Of a stretch of 64,000 bases of DNA, positions 55,640 through 64,000 are shown piece after piece; the first letter of the stretch is position 1; each line of letters begins with the position of its first letter. This DNA comes from Budorcas taxicolor (lineage: Eukaryota; Chordata; Mammalia; Artiodactyla; Bovidae): assembly GCF_023091745.1 (NCBI RefSeq), contig NC_068910.1:54361272-54425271 (forward strand), in the 5' to 3' direction. Below the pieces are notes generated by a model that did not search any database, was not told the DNA's origin, and worked only from the letters and a program-made list of their open reading frames with translations. A program made the translations under genes and the position numbers.

Positions 55640-55900
55640 ATTACTCTTAAAGGTGGGTCAAAAACTACAAAGCTACAGTAATTAAGACAGTATGGTTTTG
55701 ATATAAAAACAAACATGAATCAGTGATATAGGACAAAAAGTCCAGAGCTAAACTCATACAGTTATGGTCACCTACTGAGTGACAAAGGTGGCAAAAACAC
55801 ACAGTGAAGAAAAGACAGCCTCTTCAATAAGTGGTGCTGGGAAACAGGACAGTTCCATGTAAAAGGATGAAATCAGAACACTTCCAAACACAGTACTATT
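55640..55900 (+). repeat. L1 ORF2 piece, sense (inverted relative to its neighbour)
   Basis: 'aaaactacaaagctacagta', 'gcctcttcaataagtggtgc' and 'aaaaggatgaaatcagaaca' are sense L1 ORF2 from a position just 5' of where the antisense piece on the left ends. That is the arrangement produced by twin priming. Confidence 0.78.
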
Positions 55901-56640
55901 TTTAACATGACTTTTCCATGATTGGGCATGTGTTCAGTGCTGTAGACCAATGACCATTTTCCAGTTTCTCGTTTTTTCTTATTTTAAATGTCTCATGAAG
56001 CATCAAGGGGCTTGGTCTTGTGTGTGCTAAAATCAAGTGCACAGTGTAAAGGAGCAGCAGACACATGTAATCACAATCCAACTCAAGTGAAACATGCCAT
56101 CACTCACTCCAGAGCCTTTTTCTAAAATCATTGTCCCCCAACTCTCCTCCCCCAGAGTTGACCTATAATCCAACTTTGTGAGTAAACCACATCCTGCTTT
56201 ATAGCTTTAATACTATGTACACATTCCTAAATGATACATAGTTTGCCTGCTTTGAACTGTATATAAATGGAATCGTATAATCTTTTGACTTGTAAACTCA
56301 AATTTTTTATGATCATCAATGTTATTCCTTATCAATGTAGTGCACTTTTTCCTTCTATACTGTTCCTTTATAAGAATATGTTACTATCAACTTAGCTACT
56401 TTTGACAGACTTTAGAATTGCAGGGATATGGGATATATATCTTCAGTGTGCATCAGCTAACTCCTGAGTCGTCTTAAATTTTAAGTTCCCATCAGCAATG
56501 CATATGTTTGTATTTTGGCTAACCTAATGGGTATGTTTCTTTTATTTCTCATTTGGATTTCTTCTGTTAAGGACTAATCAAAAATCATCATCTGTTTTCC
56601 CCCTAAGCATTCTTTACAGAGTCTGGACATTAATCCTACA
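55901..56640. other. Intergenic, no gene seen
   Basis: AT-rich sequence, probably old repeat. 56150-56560 resembles a reverse L1 3' region ('tgaactgtatataaatggaa', 'gtgcatcagctaactcctga'), too diverged for a firm call. No coding signal. Confidence 0.45.
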
Positions 56641-56654
56641 TCTGCTGCAGGATG

Positions 56655-56935
56655 GGCAACAACACGTCCTCGAGGCCTGCAGCCTCGGTCAATATTTAAA
56701 GGTCACTGAACAAAGGTAGAGAGCTCACATTACCCAAGTTCAAGACTTACTGAAAAGCTGTAGTTATCAGTGTATCAAGAGTATAACACACAGACTGATG
56801 AAACATTAAGAATGTTGGTCAGTTTTCAAGTCTTTTCAACAAATGATGTTGGCTCAACTGAAAAAACTCACACCTCAAGTCATATACAAAAACTAATTCA
56901 ACAGATCTAAAAGTTAATTCTACGTTGGCCAAAAA
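56655..56935 (+). repeat. L1 ORF2 fragment, sense, old
   Basis: 'agttcaagacttactgaaaa', 'gctgtagttatcagtgtatc' and 'ttcaacaaatgatgttggct' match sense L1 ORF2 with many indels. Confidence 0.65.
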
Positions 56936-57518
56936 GGTACGAAATGGGAGGTTAACTAATGAGTCTGTTTTTCTATTCCTGGACAAAGGCAGCTAAGATA
57001 AACTTATCTACCTTCTATACTATCTGTTGCCTCAAATAGCTAGAGCCATAAAAACATTAAAAAATAGATCATATTTATCAAAAGACAAAGAGGATTATAT
57101 ATTTCCTTCAGCAGGGTACAGGCCTGAGCTCTGATTCATGTTAATCTAAGTTTGTCAAAGAACAGATCTTGCTTTATCTATTTGGCCTGTTTGAATAATT
57201 ACCACAATGTGCTGAGGTTAAGAGAATGCACTGTTATCACAGTCAGTCTGGCTGCCATTGACCTTGAGTTTTCATTCATTCAATCTTGTATCTCCAGCTT
57301 TTATTGAAACCCCATTCAACAAAAGTACACAGTTGGTACTCTAATCAAAATGCCTCCAAGATCTTAGAAATAAGACAACTCACCAAGAATATTCCATATT
57401 CTCCAAGTAAATAAAGAGCTAGATTTTGTCCCTAATATTCTGCTTCTGACAATAGTGAACTGGGGGAGTTTGGACCAACTCTTTAGCTAAAGCCAAGTAG
57501 TAAAGCTAGACAAGGGAA
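56936..57518. other. Intergenic, no gene seen
   Basis: AT-rich sequence. A short 'gttggccaaaaaggtacga' motif at 56925-56943 resembles a mariner end, without a partner. Otherwise nothing is identified. Confidence 0.45.
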
Positions 57519-57703
57519 AATTGCTTAATCGTGTCCAACTCTTTGCGATCCCATGGACTATATAGTCCATGGAATTTTCCAGGCCAGAATACTGGAGTGG
57601 GTAGCCTTTCCCTTCTCTGGGTGACTCATCCCAACTCAGGGATCGAACCCAGGTCTCCCTTTTTGCAGGTGGATTCTTTACCAGCTGAGCCACCAGGGAA
57701 GTG
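57519..57703 (-). repeat. Bov-tA SINE, antisense
   Basis: 'tgcttaatcgtgtccaactc', 'ttttccaggccagaatactg', 'cagggatcgaacccaggtct' and 'gctgagccaccagggaag' show a complete reversed element. It includes a perfect 22-bp palindrome at 57551-57572. Confidence 0.92.
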
Positions 57704-59776
57704 GACAAGAAAATAATATACCTGTTTTAAGACTTCACAGAACCAAGACTGCATCACCACACAGAATCCAGAAGATGGAAATCTTGAGACAGAAGGCCTG
57801 GCATTTGAGGCTATTTCCCCCTGGAAACTGGCAGAGACTTCATAGAACTAAGAGGACAAAGGCTGGTATTAAAACCTGCATGGATGAGGTCCTTGCAGGG
57901 TTTCTAGTCTGGGAATCATGAACCAGCCCTCAGAGAGATGGCAGGCTAACTCTGTGATTACACAGCATCCCTTGAACTGGATGAATGTGATTACAGCTTG
58001 CTATGAATCATGAGGTACCTGGCAGAAACAAAATCTTCTATTAAGGAAAATCTCTTAGACCTAAAGTTACTTGTACAATTTCTTATGTATGTTCAGGGCA
58101 CACCATCTGCCCCCTCTCCTCCACACATTAAGAGGAAACACACCAGAAACAAGACCCACAAGAACTCCAGTGAATTAATGGGCTAATCAGACACGCTTTA
58201 TGTTCACTAGATCAAAGACTGTCAGTAGTAAGCTTTTTATAAACCATAAAAAGAAACAGTAGATTTGGCATGAGGAGGAATTCTAAAATTGAAAATAATA
58301 ACTCAATGGACGGCCAGCCTTAAAACATCAGATTAGTTATAACTGACGAGAGAAGCAAATCAAGAGAAAATACACAGAATGGAGAAGGAAAAGGAGACAG
58401 CCAATACAGAAGGCTTAATTATATGTTCAGCTGGAATCTTGGAGAGCAAAGAGAATGGGGCAGAAGCAATATTCCAAGTGATGATTGGGAACTTAAGCCA
58501 ACAAGCTACAAAGCTAAATGCTGAACAAATCCAGAGTAGGATACATTGAAGGATGAAATACATACATCATGCGGTCATCTGAAGAAAGCTGACATAACAA
58601 TCAGACAAAATAGGCTTTAACAAAAGGCATTACTGAAAATAAATCCTGGTAGTCCCCAGAAACTGAAGGTTCAATTTACCAATAAAATTGTAAGTGTAAA
58701 TACACCTAATAATCTGGGTCCAAACATATAAAAAAGGTTCAAATAGGAACAAGCAAACCTGCAACAGTTTACAGTGTCAATATATCCTTCTCAGCAAACC
58801 GAACAAGCTTCAAGGAAATTTTATACACACAAATTGGACCACAGAAAAAATTTCAAACATCTTCAAAGGAGTAAAATTTAGAGTATCTGATTACAGTGCA
58901 GTTAAGGTAGAAACTGATAATAAAAGGATAACCAGAAAACCACTACATCTGAAAAATCAAGAAATGTACATCTAAATAAACAACCCAAGGTTCAAAGAAG
59001 AAAGTACACAAAGTATGCATTAAACTCCATGACAGTTCACATGAAAACTTTGAGAATGAAGCAGACTATGCTTGGAATAAATTTAGAACTTCAAAATCAT
59101 GTATCACACTAAGATAAAAAGAATACCACTCCTTTAAGGAAACAATTAACACAAATTAATGAAATTAAAACATACTGTAGAAAATGTCAACAAAGCCATA
59201 AATAAGCTGGTCTTTGATAAAAACTGAAGGGTAATGAGGGAGAGACAAACGGAGAAGAAAACCAACCTCAGAAATGACAAGGACATCACTATAGAATCTG
59301 TGGACAGTAAAATAACTGTTAAAGTGATATTAGCAACAATTTTACATTCACCTATTTGAAAATTTAGACAATGGACAAATTCCTTGAAAACTTTACCAAA
59401 TCTGACAAAAATTTTAAAAATCCAACTGTGTAATAAGATTATTAAATCTATTCAATTTAATTCAGAATACCAGAGTGGGTAGCCATTCCTTCCCATATTT
59501 AGTTTTATATTCAAAGAGAAATATACGCCCAAATGTTTGCACCAGCAAATTCTTTGAAACACTGATTGTTATCCCAGGAAGGCAAATTTAACAATGTTAA
59601 CAAAAAATCTCTATAATTCATTCACTGTGTTAACAGAATAAAGGAGAAAAACCAAAATCATCTCAATAAACCAAAAAAAACCACACCAACTTCACGTGTA
59701 ATAAACTCAGGAAACTGGGAAAAATATGTACTCAATCCAAAGATACCAACAGAAAGTCTAGAGTAAACACACTTAA
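57704..59776 (+). repeat. Old L1/HAL1-like sequence, sense, several pieces
   Basis: 58200-59420 reads as very old sense L1 or HAL1 ('gaacaagcttcaaggaaatt', 'aaacaacccaaggttcaaag', 'taaataagctggtctttgat', 'gacaatggacaaattccttg'), with indels throughout and no open frame above 67 codons. 57704-58200 is less clear. The Bov-tA at 59777 splits the later part. Confidence 0.65.
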
Positions 59777-59976
59777 GGGCTTCCCTGACAGCTTAGATGG
59801 TAAAGAATCCACCTGCAATGCGAGAGACCAGAGTTCGATCCCTGTGTCGGGAAGATCCCTTGGAGAAGGGAATGGCTACCCACTCTAGTATTCTGGCTGG
59901 GAGAATCCCCGTGGACAGAGGAGCCTGGTGGACTACAGTGCATGGGGTCACACAGTTGGACATGACTGAGTGACTA
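59777..59976 (+). repeat. Bov-tA SINE, sense, full length with 8-bp target-site duplication
   Basis: The element runs from 'gggcttccctgacagcttag' through 'gagttcgatccctgtgtcgg' to 'catgactgagtgacta'. ACACTTAA at 59769-59776 and 59977-59984 are exact duplications. Confidence 0.93.
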
Positions 59977-59984
59977 ACACTTAA

Positions 59985-61222
59985 CATATTTAAAGAAGAA
60001 ACACTGATAACTTCCTGTGTGAGACAGGAACAAGATAAAGATGTTACCTGTTCTATGCAATACTAGACTCGTCCTGACCAGTGCAGCAAAAACAAAGTCA
60101 AATATATAACCACTACGAGAGAGAGAAAACTGCCGTATATTAACAATCTAAAATTATTACAGTGATTTTTAACAGGTTGTTTAGTATGATTTTAACACAT
60201 AAAACCACACATTTTATATCCTGACAGTTGGAAAATAAATTTTTAGGACGTACTGCAATACAACTTATGAAAATGAGTAACACCTATTTAAAAATAATAC
60301 AGAAATTAAAGATGACCTGACTTCTATAAATAGTAGGATATGCCATATTCACAGTTATTAGACTCAATATTAGAAGACTCAAAGGTGCTAATTTTTCCTA
60401 ATCTATAGTTTCAATGCTCAATGCCCAGTCAAAAGCTCAACAAGTTTTTTCTTTCTTTTCTGCTATCACTTTATAAACTGGTTCTAAAATTTACGTGGAG
60501 AAACAAAGGACTGGAAATAGCCAAGCTAGGTCTAAGAAGATGGAGTGGGACTTACATCACCATCTGAAATATGTTAAAGCACATTAAGTCAATACAGAAA
60601 ACTAAGAACTCTATGGAATACAACAGTTCAGACAGATTCATGTACAGATTTCCTTCAAAAGGAGAACTGCAGAGCTGCAGGAAAAGGATAGTTCTTCAAT
60701 AAATGCAAAAATTAGACTCACATATGGAGAAAAAACATAACCAACCCAAAACAAAACCCAAACTATTCACACTGCACTCAACTGAATTCCAGGCAGGCTG
60801 TAAAGCTAAATATAAAAGATAAAATAATAAATTTCCCAGAAAAGACCACAAGAAACTATCTTCACACCACAGGTAAGGAAAAGATTACTAAATGGCACAG
60901 AAAGCTACAGGCAGGTAAGACTGAAAAATACAACATTAGAATACTAACTAGGTGGTTTGTAACACAATGATGAAGAGCTTATATATAGGATATATTAAGA
61001 ACCCCTGCTAATACAATGAAAAAATAAAAATCAACAGAACACCCAAAACCTTGTAAAAAGCGGATTTCCAAATGACCAACCTCACTAGTAACCTAGAAAT
61101 GGCAACTAGACAACAAAAAACCGTCATTCACCTACTGGAAAGAAAATTATAAAGCTTGACAAGGGCTGATTAGGATGTGGGAGTAAACAAGAACCTTTAT
61201 ACCTTTCCCAGTAATTCTACTT
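59985..61222 (+). repeat. Old L1 sequence, sense (continuation)
   Basis: 'gtcctgaccagtgcagcaaa', 'aaatttacgtggagaaacaa', 'aggactggaaatagccaagc' and 'aaatgaccaacctcactagt' follow the order of L1 ORF2 in sense, strongly decayed. Confidence 0.7.
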
Positions 61223-61226
61223 TATT

Positions 61227-61452
61227 CTGCTAAGTCACGTCAGTTGTGTCCGACTTTGTGCGACCCCATAGATAGCAGCCTACCAGGCTTCCCCATCCCT
61301 GGGATTCTCCAGGCAAGAACCCTGGAGTGGGTTGCCATTTCTTTCTCCAGTGCATGAAAGTGAGAAGTGAAAGTGAAGTCGCTCAGTCGTGTCCGACTCA
61401 GCCACCCCATGGAGTGCAGCCCACCAGGCTTCTCCATCCATGGGATTTTCCA
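61227..61452 (-). repeat. Bov-A2-type dimeric SINE, antisense
   Basis: Two reversed Bov-A units ('cctgggattctccaggcaag' near 61299 and 'tccatgggattttcc' near 61437) are joined by 'gagaagtgaaagtgaagtcg'. Confidence 0.9.
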
Positions 61453-62170
61453 TTAGGTAAATACAAAAATGTGTGCATACAGTCTCTGAGAGAGAGATAA
61501 TAGAAACTGCGATAGCCTTAACTATAATATCTTCAAACTGGAAATGCAAATATTCATCAACAATAGAATGGTATGTGAGACAAAAAAATACTATACATCA
61601 ATGAAAATAAACCCATAGCTGCATGCAACATTCTGAAGTTCATCAAAATTAAGCTAAAGTAGCTATAGATACAAAAAAATATCTATTTTGATTGCATTTT
61701 GTGTTCAAAGAATGGGTACAATTAAATATGTTTACAAAGAGTAATTATTATAAAAGCTAGGAGACCAATTACCTTCTGCAGGGGCGAGGGAAACTTCCAA
61801 GGCCCCAGCTGTGCTGTGGTCTTGATCTGAATTGTGGTTACAGAGTTGCTCGTCTGGTGGTAACTTGCTAAGGCAGACATTTGTCTTCTCTCTGTTATAC
61901 TTCACACTAAAAAAGACTTACCTTTTCATTTCAGACACCTGCCATTTCTTACAGGCTGCTGTTTCTACGTTCACTCATGATTCCACCTACCTGGGTAACA
62001 AGGTGGAGGTCTGACAGTCCCCACTTCAACAGCGGCTGTTCCAGCAAGAGGACGAGCTTCTGGAGAGGGTCGCACAACAATGTGAACGCACTCAACACAA
62101 CTCAACTGTAATTTTACAGTGGTCAGGATGTTAAATCTTCTGTTTTATATTTTACTACCATTAAAAAAAA
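61453..62170 (+). repeat. Old L1 3' end, sense (tentative)
   Basis: 'ccttaactataatatcttca', 'tcaacaatagaatggtatgt', 'gatctgaattgtggttacag' and 'gtggtcaggatgttaaatct' resemble an old L1 3' region ending near 62168. 61850-62060 is uncertain. Confidence 0.5.
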
Positions 62171-62480
62171 TGTGTAGTAGCTCCAGATTTCACAATCCTC
62201 TGACCCCTGAGTATAGAAACAGTAACACTCTATAGAATGCTTTTATACTCTTCAGTCCTCTGGCCTTTTGGTCATGGCCTGGGGACTGAGTAAAATTCTA
62301 CAAATGCACTCTCCAGTAGGTAACAATGTGAGTTTGCAAAAAGAATTTTTATCTTTGGATTTGCAGCCTAATGTGTTTTTTTTACTACAAACCACTCAGT
62401 TTGCTCAATTCTAAGATGCTGAATAAAACAAAAGCTATTTAATATATTGATAATTTCACTTTTCTGTTATAATAAAACCA

Positions 62481-62835
62481 CAAGTGTCATTACAATATAG
62501 TTTTTACTGAGATAATCCCCTGAACCAGAACTGGAGGTGAGAGGTCATTCCTGCTCTTAATGAGAAAATTAAATAAGACTTCAGTGATGTTTAACTAGAA
62601 CTTTACAGAGAAGAGCTTTTGTTAAGAGTTCTGCCCTCATTTACGTGGAGATAAACTCCTTTTTGGTTAGGTGTCTTCCCCTCACCCATAAAAAGTCAAA
62701 ATGAAATTTTCACTCTGGGCGGGGTGGGTGGGGGAAGGCATAACACAATAGTAGGTCTCAGTTGAACTAGTTTTGGGGAACCCCATTTTGGTTCCATGAA
62801 CTGCATCAGTAAAAGCTATATTGTAATGACACTTG
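62481..62835. repeat. Inverted-repeat element (30-bp arms, 355 bp overall)
   Basis: The arm 62481-62510 is complementary to 62806-62835 at 29 of 30 positions. The sequence next to each arm keeps weaker complementarity ('tgaaccagaa' against 'ttggttcca'). It could be the remnant of a small non-autonomous DNA transposon or an RNA hairpin. No target-site duplication was seen. Confidence 0.75.
62717..62734 (+). other. G-quadruplex motif
   Basis: GGGCGGGGTGGGTGGGGG: four G-runs with one-base loops, the pattern of a very stable parallel quadruplex. It lies in the spacer of the inverted-repeat element. Confidence 0.8.
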
Positions 62836-63036
62836 AGGTCTTAATGTAGCAGAAACGTGAAATTAGAGATATATAAAAGTGAAATTATAGTAACTGCCTT
62901 TGTTTGTTTGTTTTTGATTCTCCACATGGGTTCTCTCAAACCTTTGTCAACGCGAACAAGAAGACAGCGTGTGCTCAAGACCCTGTAAAGAAAATATCTG
63001 TAAAAACACAACACTTAACACAAAATTTGAATTAAC

Positions 63037-63042
63037 TTTATT
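63037..63042 (-). terminator. Candidate poly(A) signal AATAAA on the minus strand
   Basis: The minus strand reads AATAAAGTTAATTC, and about 20 bases further 'ttgtgttaagtgttgtgttt', a textbook GT-rich downstream element. It would end a leftward transcript near 63015. Confidence 0.6.
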
Positions 63043-64000
63043 TTCCCTACAGTCAACAACTTCTCTGCATTAAATTTTAAAGCAACAAAGTAAGATAAAA
63101 TCCCCCAAATGACAAGGTATCAGAAATCCAGATTCAGTTACACTTCATTTGTGAAAATGTTGGACCATTTTATTTGTCTGTAAAAGAACCATCATCTGGG
63201 TCAAAAATGAATTCTATAAATCAAAGAGTATTCTACACTTTGGAAAAAGAAAATTGGCAGTAACATTCTCACTGAATATTGTAAATTACACTTTTCTCCA
63301 TAAAAGGTACATACTATTCTGCATTTTCCCACCAAAAACAGTGGTGTAAGTTATGCTTGTTTATATTAAAAAAAAAGAAAAAAAAAGGAAAGATATCCTG
63401 TGGCAGGAAAAACCTTTCTCTTTCACTTTTACTAAACAGGAGAAAAATTTCAAGTCTATATAAAGTTGCCTATGAGCTGGAAAGTGAACATGTTCAATCT
63501 CCATTGACATTTTAGTGCATTTTTTGACAACGGTCACATTTTTAATAAAAGTAAGAAAATGCACATAGCATTAAAGAGTGTTTCATCAAATGCTTAAGGG
63601 ATTAACAAAATATGGAGCAAAGGACAAAAGTCACTGTGATGGATGAAACTGTTGTAAAAATGAGAGAAAGCCAGAATTTTACAAATCCTTTGTCATTTTG
63701 AAGAGTCACACAAAACAAACTCTGGATACCTGTCCACTTTAAGGGTTTCTTCCTTAATCTTTTGTATGTAAACATAGTGCTCAACTCAGGAGTAGGACGC
63801 CAAACCCCAGCCTGCTAACAAGCAACATTCTGTGCGTTGCCATGATTGCCAAAGGATATAAATTTAGCCCTTGAATGAACCATGTATGGTATCTGCTCTG
63901 TAAGTACCTGGTGAAAACAACTGCTAACAGCAGCAATAATATTTCAACATAAAAAAAAAAACCAACTACTTGAATCAATGAGTTAGAGGTCCATCTTTAA

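Larger units (their letters stand above)
62171..64000 (-). other. Repeat-poor AT-rich tract; probable 3' end of a convergent gene (STT3B expected)
   Basis: No recent repeat interrupts 62200-64000. On the minus strand an AATAAA with a strong GT-rich downstream element lies at 63042-63037, so 63037-64000 could be the 3' UTR of a leftward gene. In mammals as I know them, the tail-to-tail neighbour of OSBPL10 is STT3B (catalytic oligosaccharyltransferase subunit). No coding sequence is present here to confirm it. Short open frames on the minus strand (63361-63978) have no family. Confidence 0.4.

Noticed and set aside
56925..56943. Mariner-like terminal repeat
   Set aside because: Only about 19 bases resemble the end and no partner terminal repeat or TA duplication was found.

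Overview
This is nuclear DNA from a ruminant, most likely a bovid. The evidence is the repeat content: BovB (RTE) retrotransposons, Bov-tA/Bov-A2 SINEs, cetartiodactyl tRNA-Glu-type (CHR) SINEs, a ruminant-type L1 and a ruminant-type ERV LTR are all present, many in several copies. The exons are small, bounded by GT/AG and separated by kilobases of repeat-filled intron. I cannot tell cattle from buffalo, goat or sheep by eye. There is no bacterial gene organisation, CRISPR array or operon.

The one gene I can read with confidence is the 3' half of OSBPL10 (oxysterol-binding protein-related protein 10, ORP10) on the + strand. Six coding exons (6931-7080, 19924-20401, 34561-34747, 36898-37080, 40307-40460, 42626-42670) join in frame with consistent phases into a 398-residue C-terminal part ending in TGA. 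It contains the whole OSBP-related lipid-transfer domain with its EQVSHHPP fingerprint. The 5' exons, including the PH-domain exons, lie upstream of the window. The 3' UTR starts at 42671, and there are two candidate ATTAAA poly(A) signals.

The introns hold many antisense CHR and Bov-tA SINEs, four minisatellites (units of about 70, 41, 16-20 and 21 bp), a solo ERV LTR nested in an L1, an optimal-looking CTCF motif (2195-2209), and a 3.47-kb essentially full-length antisense BovB (24154-27624) with a perfect 12-bp target-site duplication. Its reading frame is broken.

From about 44.4 to 62.2 kb the intergenic DNA is almost entirely layered retrotransposons. An old antisense L1 backbone was entered by BovB copies (one BovB nested inside another), a young ruminant L1 and several SINEs. 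Further right lie sense-strand fragments of old L1/HAL1-like elements. From about 62.4 kb to the end the sequence is AT-rich and repeat-poor. It carries a good poly(A) signal on the minus strand (63037-63042), consistent with the 3' UTR of a convergent gene. Mammalian gene order would make that STT3B, but no coding exon is visible here to prove it.

I found no previously undescribed biological system. The observations most worth a second look are: a VNTR carrying repeated decoy splice acceptors just upstream of an OSBPL10 exon; a 30-bp inverted-repeat element with an internal G-quadruplex motif next to the presumed STT3B poly(A) site; a 48-bp perfect inverted copy inside a BovB that looks like a template switch; and the cleanly readable nested insertions.
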